DNA from: an uncultured Tenacibaculum sp.
GTDB taxonomy: Bacteria > Bacteroidota > Bacteroidia > Flavobacteriales > Flavobacteriaceae
DNA: 64,000 bases
NCBI RefSeq assembly: GCF_947504135.1
Contig: NZ_CANNGG010000002.1
Location: 310,001-374,000 of the forward strand
Direction: 5' to 3'
The notes beneath the pieces were generated by a model. It was not told where the DNA came from. It worked only from the letters and a program-made list of their open reading frames with translations, and did no database searches. Both the position numbers and the translations under genes were made by a program. How positions within the stretch are numbered: the stretch's first letter is position 1; every line of letters begins with the position of its first letter. Of the stretch, positions 48,429 through 58,372 are shown piece after piece.

Positions 48429-49514
48429 ATGACTGAATTTAACAAAAACGAACCCTACAATAATTTACCTTTATTACCGCCTAAACAAGATTTAGAAACA
48501 GTAGCTATACTTCGTAAAACAATTACAGCGAGTAGAGCGTTGGCACAACTTAATGGTATGCTAACAAATCTACCAAATCCAACGCTGTTTTTAGATACAA
48601 TTCATTTGCAAGAAGCTAAAGCTAGTTCTGAAATTGAGAATATTATTACAACTAATGACGATTTATATAAATCTTTAGTTGCTGATAAAAATTTTGGTGA
48701 TTTTGCTACAAAAGAAGTTTTAAGTTATAAAGAAGCTTTGTTTTTTGGTTTAAAAACTATTGAAAAACGCCCTTTTATAAGCACTAATTTATGTGTCGAT
48801 ATAGTACAAAGCATTAAAAAGAATAGTGCAGGTATTAGAACAACTCCAGGAACTACCTTAAAAAACACAAAGGGAGAAACAATATATACACCACCAGTAG
48901 GAGAAGCTATAATACGTGAAAAATTAGCTAATTTAGAAGTTTTTATTAATGAAAATAAAACAATAGATCCATTAATAAAAATGGCGTTAATGCATTATCA
49001 ATTTGAAGCAATACACCCGTTTAGTGATGGTAATGGTAGAACAGGACGTATCTTATTATTGTTATATCTAAAACTAGAAAAATTATTAGATATTCCCGCT
49101 ATATACTTAAGTGAATATATCATAAAAAATAAAGCTGATTATTATAATAAATTACGAGAAGTTACAGAAAATAATGATTGGGAATCGTGGATATTATATA
49201 TGCTAGAAATGGTAGAGTATACCGCCAACAAAGGTTTGAAGCGATTAAAAGATGTAACTGAGTTGATGGAGCAAATGACTACAGAAATTAAAGAAAAACT
49301 ACCTAATATATACTCTAAAGAACTGATAGAGATACTTTTCAGACTACCATATACCAAAAGAAAATTTTTAATTGATGAAAAATTAGGAACGCCTAAAACA
49401 GTAGGTAATTACCTAAAAGCTTTGGAAGATGCAAGCTTTTTAACTTCAGAAAAAGTAGGTAAAGAAAAACTATATCTTAATCATAGATTAATGGCTGTTT
49501 TAGAGGAGTCTTAG
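48429..49514 (+). CDS. Fic family protein with N-terminal inhibitory motif and C-terminal wHTH-like domain
   Basis: Fic motif HPFSDGNGRTGR; (S/T)xxxE(G/N) match SSEIEN; YTKRKFLIDEKLGTPKTVGNYLKALEDASFL. Confidence 0.93.
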   Translation: MTEFNKNEPYNNLPLLPPKQDLETVAILRKTITASRALAQLNGMLTNLPNPTLFLDTIHLQEAKASSEIENIITTNDDLYKSLVADKNFGDFATKEVLSYKEALFFGLKTIEKRPFISTNLCVDIVQSIKKNSAGIRTTPGTTLKNTKGETIYTPPVGEAIIREKLANLEVFINENKTIDPLIKMALMHYQFEAIHPFSDGNGRTGRILLLLYLKLEKLLDIPAIYLSEYIIKNKADYYNKLREVTENNDWESWILYMLEMVEYTANKGLKRLKDVTELMEQMTTEIKEKLPNIYSKELIEILFRLPYTKRKFLIDEKLGTPKTVGNYLKALEDASFLTSEKVGKEKLYLNHRLMAVLEES

Positions 49515-49547
49515 TATTATAAAATAATCGAAAAGTAAGATACAATA

Positions 49548-49709
49548 AGTATCAATGAATTCATCCCAAATATAAAAAAGGTAATTGAATTAGTTGATAA
49601 CTTCAATAAAGAAGAATTTGTATTCGATTTACTGAAAGCATACGGTGTATCTAAAACTTCGATTACACGTTTAAAGAAAGGTACTTTCAATTTATCTAAA
49701 GTAAAATAA
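49548..49709 (+). pseudogene. Fragment resembling the N-terminus of a type II (Eco57I/IIG-like) DNA methyltransferase
   Basis: NEFIPNIKKVIELVDNFNKEEFVFDLLKAYGVSKTSITRLKKGTFNLSKVK*; no ATG start. Confidence 0.45.
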
Positions 49710-49713
49710 GTTT

Positions 49714-49743
49714 TTAAAAGCTCGCCAATAGGCGAGCTTTTTT
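49714..49743 (+). terminator. Hairpin AAAGCTCGCCAATAGGCGAGCTTTTTT
   Basis: Perfect stem plus T tract. Confidence 0.85.
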
Positions 49744-49924
49744 GTTTTCAATAAAATCGTTGTATTGCTTTTAGAAAGAAAAAGAAACGTTTTAGAAAAG
49801 AACAAACCCCTTTCAGCAAGTTTTTCAGTGTGTTAGTTACTGTGTTTATATTTTTATACTCAAATAAGGGAAAAGCACTTTTATGTAGAAGTGCAAAAAA
49901 TAAAAATTAGAAAAAAAGACACAC

Positions 49925-52087
49925 ATGAGAAAAAAAATTACCATGTATGCAGGTGCTATTCTTTTTGTACTTGCAAGTATCACAAGTTGTGATAAAGATG
50001 AAGAAATTATTCCAGCAGTATTTTCTATTGATCAAATAGAAAAAGACTTCGGAACAGTAGAGGTAGAGCAGTCTGCTAGTTATTCATTTGAAGTAACAAA
50101 TAAAGGAGAAGCAGACTTAGAAATTGATGAGTTTGTTATAAAAGGAACAGATGCAGCAGATTTTTCTACAAGCGCAGTGCCTAAAGTAATTAGAAAAGGA
50201 GAGGCTTATAGCTTCGAAATTACTTTTGCTCCTTTAACAGAAGGAAACAAAGAGGCTATTTTAGAAATTACTACTAACATAGGTAAAAAAGAAGTAACAG
50301 TAACAGGAGTTGCAGAGCCAAAACCACTACCAACTGTAGACTTAAATGTAACAACTTTATCTTTTGGAGATGTAGAAATTAACCAAACAGATGATGCTAC
50401 ATTCACCATAACAAATAGCGGAGATGCCGACTTAGAAATTACTGCTTTTGAGGTAAAAGGAACAGATGCTTCTGAATTTACAGCGGCTGCAACAGCAGAA
50501 ACGTTAGCTGTAGGAGGCACAAAAACGGTTTCGGTAACGTTTGCTCCAGCAACAGAAGGGAATAAAACGGCTAGTTTAGAGATAACAACAAACGTAGGTG
50601 TAAAAATCATAACGTTAGATGGTAAAGGTACTGCGGTAGCAGAACCAGTAATGACATTTAGCGAGTCGCCAATTGCTTTTGGTAACGTAGAAGTAGGTCA
50701 AGAATTATCTAAAACTATTACAGTTTCTAATACAGGAAATGCAGATTTAGAGATTACTAATGTAAATATTGTTGGAAGTAGTACCGCATCATCTTTTACA
50801 GTAATAGGAGGAACAAGTTCATTAATAAGAACTATTGCTCCAGGTGATACATATACTTTTGAAGTTAAATTTATTCCAAGTTCAGAAGGGTATGTTTCAG
50901 CATCTATTAGGCTTTATAATAATGCTTATGATATTGGTTATACGTTTTTAGGAATGAATGGAACAGGAACAGCGCCAGCACAACCTGCAATTGCTTTTAG
51001 TGAAACAGGATTGGGTTTTGGTGATGTTACTGTAGGAAACTCTGGAAATGATTTAACTTTTGCTATTCAGAATAATGGTCAAGGAAATTTAGAGGTAAGT
51101 AATATTAGAATTAGCGGAGCTAACGCAAGTGATTTTAACTTAATTAATGTGTCTGCTCCACAAACAATTGTGTCTAATGGCTCATATACTGTTACTGTTA
51201 GATTTACACCTCAATCAGAAGGGCAGAAATACGCACAAGTTTTTGTAGAAAATAATGACCCTACAAAACCTAACCATGGACTTATTGTTGAAGGAAAAGG
51301 ATTACAGGCTACGACAGGAAATGTAGTATCTATTCCAGACGCTAACTTTAAGGCGGCATTAGTTGGAAATTCATCGATTAATACGAACGGAGATACTGAA
51401 ATTCAAGTTTCAGAGGCTCAGGCTTTCACGGGTGAAATTAGAGTAGATGGATTGAGTATTTCAGATGTAACAGGTTTAGAAGCTTTTGAAAATATTTCAC
51501 GATTTAATGCAATGAATAACGCTTTAACTAGTATAGATTTAAGCCAAAACACAGCAATAACAAGATTAGTATTAAGACAGAATAATTTAACCGCTTTAGA
51601 TCTTTCAGCTAATACAGCTTTAGAAACTATATTAATTGACCAGAATAGTATAAGCTCAATAGATTTATCTAATCACTCAAGCTTAGCTATCCTAGATTGT
51701 AGAGATAATAATATCTCAACATTATTATTACCAACAACGAATAGCATGAATCATTTATACTTAGAGGAAAATCAAATTAGTACGTTAGATGTTTCTATGT
51801 ATCCAGAATTAAGAACTTTATATGTTTACAACAACAATTTAACAAGTGTAGATATTTCTAATAATTCAAAACTTTATGTTTTAGATGTTAGAAGTAACAA
51901 TTTAACAAGTTTAAACGTAGCAAATGGTAATAATGTAAATATCCGTTTTATGGTTGCAGATGGAAATGATGACTTAACGTGTATTCAACATGATGCTGGT
52001 TTTGATCCTTTAAACCCACCAAATACGCAAGCAAACCAATGGGCTAAGCCATCTGGAGCTTCTTGGAGCACAGTCGCATGTCAATAA
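49925..52087 (+). CDS. Lipoprotein with four choice-of-anchor-D/ASH-like repeats and a C-terminal leucine-rich-repeat domain
   Basis: Lipobox SITSCDKDEE; repeats (FGTVEVEQSASYSFEVTNKGEADLEI, FGDVEINQTDDATFTITNSGDADLEI, FGNVEVGQELSKTITVSNTGNADLEI, FGDVTVGNSGNDLTFAIQNNGQGNLEV); LDLSANTALETILIDQNSISSIDLS. Confidence 0.88.
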   Translation: MRKKITMYAGAILFVLASITSCDKDEEIIPAVFSIDQIEKDFGTVEVEQSASYSFEVTNKGEADLEIDEFVIKGTDAADFSTSAVPKVIRKGEAYSFEITFAPLTEGNKEAILEITTNIGKKEVTVTGVAEPKPLPTVDLNVTTLSFGDVEINQTDDATFTITNSGDADLEITAFEVKGTDASEFTAAATAETLAVGGTKTVSVTFAPATEGNKTASLEITTNVGVKIITLDGKGTAVAEPVMTFSESPIAFGNVEVGQELSKTITVSNTGNADLEITNVNIVGSSTASSFTVIGGTSSLIRTIAPGDTYTFEVKFIPSSEGYVSASIRLYNNAYDIGYTFLGMNGTGTAPAQPAIAFSETGLGFGDVTVGNSGNDLTFAIQNNGQGNLEVSNIRISGANASDFNLINVSAPQTIVSNGSYTVTVRFTPQSEGQKYAQVFVENNDPTKPNHGLIVEGKGLQATTGNVVSIPDANFKAALVGNSSINTNGDTEIQVSEAQAFTGEIRVDGLSISDVTGLEAFENISRFNAMNNALTSIDLSQNTAITRLVLRQNNLTALDLSANTALETILIDQNSISSIDLSNHSSLAILDCRDNNISTLLLPTTNSMNHLYLEENQISTLDVSMYPELRTLYVYNNNLTSVDISNNSKLYVLDVRSNNLTSLNVANGNNVNIRFMVADGNDDLTCIQHDAGFDPLNPPNTQANQWAKPSGASWSTVACQ

Positions 52088-52118
52088 AAAACATTCCCTT
52101 TAAATAGTAATTCAAGAA

Positions 52119-52152
52119 AGAAAGTTACCTGTGTAAAAGCAGGTAGCTTTTA
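52119..52152 (+). terminator. Hairpin AAGTTACCTG-tgtaaaag-CAGGTAGCTTTT
   Basis: Imperfect stem after the lipoprotein gene. Confidence 0.5.
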
Positions 52153-52175
52153 ATAACATAAAAACAGTAATAGAA

Positions 52176-53486
52176 ATGAAAAAATATACAATATTAGTTT
52201 GTTTATTCTTCGCTAGTTTTTTGTTTCATCAAACAGCCAATGCTCAGTTTGGTAACATGTTAAAAAAAGCTAAGCAAAAAGTAACAAAAAAAATAGAAGA
52301 GAAAGCTTCTTCATCAATAGAAAAATCAACTACAAGTTCAGATACTAATTCAACGTCTAATACAAATGAGTATTCAGATGAAGAGTTTAAAAAAGAGTTA
52401 GCTAAAAAGTATCCCAACGATAAAGAAAAGCAAGATTTTTATTTTAAAAAGTATAAAGAATATCAACAAAAGCAAGCAGCAGAAAAAGAGGCTTTGTTAG
52501 CTAAAGAAAATAGTAAAGGGAAAGTAGTGAATGAAATTCCTTCACCTATAGAAAGTAGTGAAAATGATAAATTTAAAGACAATCAAATTTATGTATTAAA
52601 CAGAACGAAATTTAAAAAAATGCCTGCTTACGATGGTGGTTTTTCTGATAAGATGGAACTGTCTGGTTACTACCATTTATCACAATACTTTGTTAGAAAT
52701 CCTTCAAGTCATTTTGATAGCAATCCAGGTGATATTTACGAAGGCTTTTCTATTGAATATGATCCGACAACGTATCAATTAAACGCTTATTTCACTCCAG
52801 AACAAAAACGTTATGGTGTAGTTCCAGAGCAATATAGAAAATCTGCAGACAAAGGAAATATTCAGTTTCAGTTTGGAATGGGAGGTGGACCAGAGTGGAC
52901 CAATGCTAATGTGCTTTTATTAGAACCAGGGGTGTTGTTAATAGGGGCTGAAGTATATCATAAAAATGATAATGAAGGCCATAAATGGATGAATAATGCT
53001 CAACCAAAACAGTTTGTGATTGCTGCTAAAAATCCAGAAAAAATTAAGAAGTATTATAAAAATCCTGAATTAACATCTCAAACAACTTTTGCTAAGTTTG
53101 ATAACTTACGTAAAGATTGGTTAGGAGCAAAGTTAAATAGTGTAACAATGCCAGCAAAAGGTAGTTTAAACAGTAGTTTGATAGGAATTGCTACCAAAGG
53201 GTTAAATGCTTATTACGGTAAAACAAGTATGAAGAACTTAAAGCAATATGTTACTTCAAACAAGTGGTCAACAGTAAAGCATAAAGTAACAGGAGTTCCT
53301 TTGTATCAATGGGTAGTTGGAGCCGTAGTTCAGGAAAACTCTGATGGGCAGTGTATGTTACAACAATTTATTTTACGAAGAGATTATACAGGGGGGGGAA
53401 AATACGGAGAAGTTTATTTTAATGGAATTAGCCGAACTGGAGGAGCACCTTACGGAGGATATTGTAAGTGTGACGCAAAGCCTTAA
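52176..53486 (+). CDS. Hypothetical secreted protein
   Basis: 436 aa, signal peptide ending NAQFGNM; contains a G8 tract. Confidence 0.8.
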   Translation: MKKYTILVCLFFASFLFHQTANAQFGNMLKKAKQKVTKKIEEKASSSIEKSTTSSDTNSTSNTNEYSDEEFKKELAKKYPNDKEKQDFYFKKYKEYQQKQAAEKEALLAKENSKGKVVNEIPSPIESSENDKFKDNQIYVLNRTKFKKMPAYDGGFSDKMELSGYYHLSQYFVRNPSSHFDSNPGDIYEGFSIEYDPTTYQLNAYFTPEQKRYGVVPEQYRKSADKGNIQFQFGMGGGPEWTNANVLLLEPGVLLIGAEVYHKNDNEGHKWMNNAQPKQFVIAAKNPEKIKKYYKNPELTSQTTFAKFDNLRKDWLGAKLNSVTMPAKGSLNSSLIGIATKGLNAYYGKTSMKNLKQYVTSNKWSTVKHKVTGVPLYQWVVGAVVQENSDGQCMLQQFILRRDYTGGGKYGEVYFNGISRTGGAPYGGYCKCDAKP

Positions 53487-53686
53487 AAATAACAATGAAA
53501 CTTCATGTTAAAAAAAGAAGAGTAAAAAAAGATACACTCATACGGTTCATAAATTCCTATTTATACCATTAATTTTTAGAGGTAAATTTTTTTGGTTAAA
53601 AAGAGTTATAATTGAAAAGTCATTTAATGGTTATAAATTGACTATCATAGGAGTTAATTAATTTTAAACTAAGAACAGTTGTGAAT

Positions 53687-53727
53687 AAAGGTGGTGTTTT
53701 GCGTATTATTGCATAGCCACCTTTTTT
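53687..53727 (+). terminator. Hairpin AAAGGTGG...CCACCTTTTTT
   Basis: 8-bp stem plus T tract; overlaps the predicted 5' end of the next ORF. Confidence 0.65.
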
Positions 53728-53744
53728 ATAGTGATATTAAATTT

Positions 53745-56660
53745 GTGAAAAAAACTTTTTACATACTTGTTTTCGTATTTCTTTTCTTTGAAAATGTTTT
53801 TTCACAAGAGCCTTTTTATACGCAATTTACATCGGATGATGGTCTAGCTTCTCTGGCTAATTTTAATATTATTCAAGATAAAGATAATCTTGTTTGGGTT
53901 GGTGCAGAACAAGGATTGTTTTACTACAATGGTAAAAAATTTATTAAGGTAAAAAATACGATTGCTACCACTAAAAGTATCTTCAATTTACAAATTGATG
54001 ATGAGGGGCAAATATGGTGTTCTACAATTTCAGGACATATTTATAAAGTTGTAAATAAAGAGTTACAGCTATTTAAAGACTTTTCTAATGAGTTAAAAGG
54101 AACCTTTGCTCATTTAATGGTTTTTAAAAATGATATTTTCTTTATTTCTCAGAGGAAGAGTTTTCAGATAGATAAAAAAACAGGATCAGTAAAAAAAGAC
54201 TTAAATGCTGAGGTTTCTAAAATAGCAAAATCTGAAAACGGTTTTTTTTATTACAATTTAAAAGAAACAAATACGATTACTCATGTTTATGAAGAAGAGG
54301 GAATACCAGTTTTCAAAAAAGTAAAATGTGATAAAAAAAGATTTTCTTTAGATGAAGAGAATTTTCAGATGTTTCAGTGGTTTGATGAGATTGTTGTTAA
54401 ACTTGATAGTGATGTATCAAAAGCGTTTTCAATTAATATTCATACAAGAGAAATTAGTTTTATAAAACTTCCGAATAATTTTCAAAAAGCTCAGGTATAC
54501 AATACAAAGAAGTTTCAGAAAAACTGGTTGTTAACATCAAATGGTATTTATAAAACTTTAGAAAAAACAAAAGTTAATGATACCGAACAAATTTTTAAAG
54601 ATTATCATATAACGGATGTTTTAAAAGATAATGAAAATAATTATTGGTTAACTACACTTCAGAATGGTGTTTTTGTAGTACCAAGTTTAGGAATAACAAA
54701 GAAGAGTTTTTTAGAGATAAAAGAAGATATTATCTCAATAGAAGTTGTAGCAGAAAATCGTTTGTTACTAGGTACCCAAAATGGTAATTTAATAGATTAT
54801 AATACACAAAATAACAATTATACAATTTCGAATTTACCGAACCAGCGACCGGTAAATAGAATCAAATATGATGAAATACTCGATAGGGCATATATAAGTA
54901 CTAACGGAACGAGTAGCTATATTTATGATTTAAAGAGTAAAAAAATGACGAATGTTGGGAGTCAATTTACAACAGCTAAAGGTTTTGCTCAAATAAGTAA
55001 GGATTCGCTGGTGTATTTATCGTACCGACATGCTATTATTTACACCCATTTGTCAAAAAATAAAGAGCATATAGTTTTAGATAGTAAAAGACCTATTGGT
55101 ACTCATTACGATTCTAAAAATAAACTCATTTACGTAACTTATATTGACGGAACGGTAGTTTATAATAAGAAACTACAAACCATTCCCGTAAGTTATCAAA
55201 ACAAGCCTATTATTTTTTCTGAATACACTCAAACTTCTAATGGTAAAATATGGGCAACCACAAAAGATAAAATCTTAGGGTTAGAAGCTGGAAAAGTTAC
55301 CGACAGCATTACGTATTCAACGGGGTTGTTGCAATCTCAAATAAAAGGAATTTTAGGAAAAGATAATTTTCTGTGGATTGTTACTGAAAAAGGGATACAG
55401 CGATATGATACAGATAAAAAATCGATAAAAACAATCAATTTAACTGATAAAAGTGCTATAAAGTTCAAACATCCGGTTGTTCAAAACGATTATTTATGGG
55501 TGCCTGGAAATAATTTTTTATGTAGAGTAGATATATCTATTCCAGATCTAATGCAACCTAAAACAGCCCCATTGGCCTATATAAGCAATGTTAAAATTGG
55601 AGGTGAAGAGCAAGAAATAAAAACAAAGTATGAGCTACCTTATAAAACCAATGATATTACATTTAATTTTAATGCAAACGGATTTAAAGCTAGTAGTAAA
55701 AATGTTTTTCAATATAAACTCTTGGGTTTCAATACCGAATGGCAAACATCAGAACTGAATGATGATGTTGTTAGGTATATTGGAATTCCATCTGGAAAAT
55801 ATGAGTTTTTACTTAGAACCAAAAGTTTAGATGGAAGTATTGGGGAAGAAAGTAAAGGCGTTAAAATTATTGTTCAAAAACCTTTTTGGGAGAATTGGTG
55901 GTTCATAGCTGCTGTATTTTTCACATCAGTTTTAGTGATAGTAATGTATTACCGAATTAAGTTACAGTGGAAAGAGAAAGAAGGAGAGCGAGAGTTAGAA
56001 AAAGTGATTTTAGCTAGTAGAATAAGTAAGTTACGATTAGAGAACTTACGCTCACAAATGAATCCTCATTTTATTTTTAATTCTTTAGGAGCAATTCAAG
56101 ATTATGTAATGAAGAACGAGAAATATTTAGCGAGTGATTATCTGGTCAAATTTTCCCGTTTGATTAGAATGTATTTAAATCATAGTAGGGTTAATGTAAT
56201 ATCGCTAAAAGAAGAACTCAATTCGCTAGAAACTTATATAGCATTAGAACAATTACGATTTGAGAATAAATTTAAAGTTCATTTCTTAGTAGATAAGAAT
56301 TTAAATAAAGATCAATTTGAAGTTCCACCGTTATTTTTACAACCGTTTGTAGAAAATGCCATAAAACATGGACTTGTTCATAAAAAGGAACAAGGGAATT
56401 TATGGATAACAATTAAAAATAAGACTAATAATTTGTTAATTGTAACTATAGAGGATGATGGTATTGGAAGGGAAAAATCATTAGAAATCAATAAGAAAAG
56501 ACAAGGACATAAATCTTTTGCTGTGAACGCAACTCAAGAGCGAGTTTCACTATATAAGAAAGAAAAGTTATTTGATATTTCAGTAGAGTTTACAGATAAA
56601 GTTGATGAAAATAATAAGGCTACAGGAACGGTAGTAACACTAAAAATAAAAAGAATTTAA
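53745..56660 (+). CDS. Sensor histidine kinase with two-component-regulator propeller and LytS-type (His_kinase) domain; probable GTG start at 53745
   Basis: Signal sequence KKTFYILVFVFLFFENVFSQ; propeller repeats; TM; LRSQMNPHFIFNSLGAIQDYV. Confidence 0.9.
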   Translation: MKKTFYILVFVFLFFENVFSQEPFYTQFTSDDGLASLANFNIIQDKDNLVWVGAEQGLFYYNGKKFIKVKNTIATTKSIFNLQIDDEGQIWCSTISGHIYKVVNKELQLFKDFSNELKGTFAHLMVFKNDIFFISQRKSFQIDKKTGSVKKDLNAEVSKIAKSENGFFYYNLKETNTITHVYEEEGIPVFKKVKCDKKRFSLDEENFQMFQWFDEIVVKLDSDVSKAFSINIHTREISFIKLPNNFQKAQVYNTKKFQKNWLLTSNGIYKTLEKTKVNDTEQIFKDYHITDVLKDNENNYWLTTLQNGVFVVPSLGITKKSFLEIKEDIISIEVVAENRLLLGTQNGNLIDYNTQNNNYTISNLPNQRPVNRIKYDEILDRAYISTNGTSSYIYDLKSKKMTNVGSQFTTAKGFAQISKDSLVYLSYRHAIIYTHLSKNKEHIVLDSKRPIGTHYDSKNKLIYVTYIDGTVVYNKKLQTIPVSYQNKPIIFSEYTQTSNGKIWATTKDKILGLEAGKVTDSITYSTGLLQSQIKGILGKDNFLWIVTEKGIQRYDTDKKSIKTINLTDKSAIKFKHPVVQNDYLWVPGNNFLCRVDISIPDLMQPKTAPLAYISNVKIGGEEQEIKTKYELPYKTNDITFNFNANGFKASSKNVFQYKLLGFNTEWQTSELNDDVVRYIGIPSGKYEFLLRTKSLDGSIGEESKGVKIIVQKPFWENWWFIAAVFFTSVLVIVMYYRIKLQWKEKEGERELEKVILASRISKLRLENLRSQMNPHFIFNSLGAIQDYVMKNEKYLASDYLVKFSRLIRMYLNHSRVNVISLKEELNSLETYIALEQLRFENKFKVHFLVDKNLNKDQFEVPPLFLQPFVENAIKHGLVHKKEQGNLWITIKNKTNNLLIVTIEDDGIGREKSLEINKKRQGHKSFAVNATQERVSLYKKEKLFDISVEFTDKVDENNKATGTVVTLKIKRI

Positions 56661-56662
56661 AA

Positions 56663-57412
56663 ATGAAAGCGTTAATAATTGATGATGAGGCAAAAGCACG
56701 TAGCGTAATGGAAACGATGCTTACAGAATTCTTCCCTGAAATAAAAAGTATTAATACAGCTGACAACTTGTTGAATGGAGTAAAAGAAATAAATCAGCAT
56801 GCTCCTGATATTGTTTTTCTAGATATTGAAATGCCAGAATATTCAGGGTTAGAAATTTTAGACTTTATTTCTGAGCCTATCGAATTTCAATTAATTTTTA
56901 CAACAGCCTATCAACAATATGCGCTAGATGCATTAAAGTTATCGGCAATAGATTATTTGGTAAAACCTATTGATAGAGAAGAATTACGAGTAGCTATAAA
57001 TAAGGCTAAAGTAAATATAGAGCAGAAAAAGGTTTCAGCGCAATTTTCGGAGCTAAAAAAAGCAATTCAATCCTTATCGTCACATAAAATAGCTTTAGAA
57101 GTTCCTGGAGAAATCATTTTTGTATCTCATGAAGATATCTTGTATTTAGAAGCAGATGGTATGTATACAAAGGTACATCTGGCAAATAAAGAAAAGCAGC
57201 TTATTAGTAAACCGTTATCATATTTCGAAAATCAACTTCAAAGCAATAACTTATTTTTCAGGTGCCACAGGTCTTTCTTAATTAACCTCCATTATTTAGA
57301 GAAGTTTATAAAAAAAGATGGAGATTTTTTGTTGATGCAAAATCAAACAACAATACCTATTTCTAAAACAAAAAAGCAAGAATTTTTAAAGATTATAAAA
57401 GAAGTGTTTTAG
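56663..57412 (+). CDS. LytTR-family response regulator
   Basis: ALIIDDEAKARSVMETML, VFLDIEMPEYSGLE, C-terminal LytTR ILYLEADGMYTKVHL...CHRSFLINLHYLEKF. Confidence 0.95.
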   Translation: MKALIIDDEAKARSVMETMLTEFFPEIKSINTADNLLNGVKEINQHAPDIVFLDIEMPEYSGLEILDFISEPIEFQLIFTTAYQQYALDALKLSAIDYLVKPIDREELRVAINKAKVNIEQKKVSAQFSELKKAIQSLSSHKIALEVPGEIIFVSHEDILYLEADGMYTKVHLANKEKQLISKPLSYFENQLQSNNLFFRCHRSFLINLHYLEKFIKKDGDFLLMQNQTTIPISKTKKQEFLKIIKEVF

Positions 57413-57421
57413 ATTTGCGGT

Positions 57422-57844
57422 ATGCAATTTTATCAAAAAGAAATTCAATTACCAGCATTTAACAGAGGTTATCATTTAATTACAGATATTTTATTAGAAG
57501 CATTTCCAGAGCTTAAAAATATTAAGGTAGGACAGTTTCAGGTATTTATAAAACACACATCAGCAAGTTTAACGATTAACGAAAATGCTGACCCGACTGT
57601 TCGAATGGACTTTGAGTCGCATATCAACAAAATGATTCCTGAAAATATGCCATACTACAAGCATGATTATGAAGGAGCAGATGATATGCCTGCACATATT
57701 AAAAGTTCGATGTTAGGATGTCAGGTACAGATTCCGATCACCAATGGAAAACTTAATTTAGGAACTTGGCAAGGAGTGTATTTAGGAGAGCACAGAAATT
57801 ATGGTGGTAGAAGGAAAGTAGTACTAACAGCTTTTGGAAATTAA
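57422..57844 (+). CDS. YjbQ family (secondary thiamine-phosphate synthase-like) protein
   Basis: VFIKHTSASLTINENADPTVRMDFE; LGTWQGVYLGEHR. Confidence 0.92.
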   Translation: MQFYQKEIQLPAFNRGYHLITDILLEAFPELKNIKVGQFQVFIKHTSASLTINENADPTVRMDFESHINKMIPENMPYYKHDYEGADDMPAHIKSSMLGCQVQIPITNGKLNLGTWQGVYLGEHRNYGGRRKVVLTAFGN

Positions 57845-58372
57845 ATGAAGTATCATAAATTTAACTTTTACAGAAGTACCTATTGTGAGTTTGAAATGCA
57901 AAACATCAATTTTTTTGATGATATGAAAGCTCATTTTCAAAGTAAATCGGGGAGCTATTACTATTACACTGAAGAAGGTGTTTTTCGTTACTCAAACCAC
58001 TGGGGTAGGGTTGCAAATTGCAGATGGAAAATTCAGGGAATAGACCATTATAAAAATCAGAAATATTATGTAGGCTATGCAAATTGGTCAGACTTTTATC
58101 CGCTGAACAGTAAAGATAAAGTGTTTTATATAGAGGTAGACTATCAAGAGCGTAAAGCAAATATCAAAAGAATACGAACTGACGAAGAGTGTAAAGAATT
58201 CTTAATGACCTCAGAATTTGCACATCAACGTTTAAAACAAATTCAAACCTTATTTAAAGAGTACAAGTGGGCACGATACTATGAAGAAGATATAGATGTT
58301 TTAAGAAAAATAATCATCGAAAAACTCATAACAACAAACAAAACACTACAACAACTAAAGTTGGAGTTATAA
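57845..58372 (+). CDS. Hypothetical protein
   Basis: 175-aa ORF directly downstream of the yjbQ-like gene. Confidence 0.75.
   Translation: MKYHKFNFYRSTYCEFEMQNINFFDDMKAHFQSKSGSYYYYTEEGVFRYSNHWGRVANCRWKIQGIDHYKNQKYYVGYANWSDFYPLNSKDKVFYIEVDYQERKANIKRIRTDEECKEFLMTSEFAHQRLKQIQTLFKEYKWARYYEEDIDVLRKIIIEKLITTNKTLQQLKLEL

Noticed and set aside
50206-50610. Minus-strand 134-aa ORF
   Set aside because: Mirror of the ASH repeats on the opposite strand
50030-51300. Periodic repeats considered as a CRISPR or DNA satellite
   Set aside because: Periodicity of about 100 codons in frame with ASH-like protein repeats; no short identical direct repeats with unique spacers
58367-58372. Convergent genes whose stop codons abut (6-nt ORF overlap, no hairpin)
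   Set aside because: Unremarkable for a compact genome; not scored as a finding
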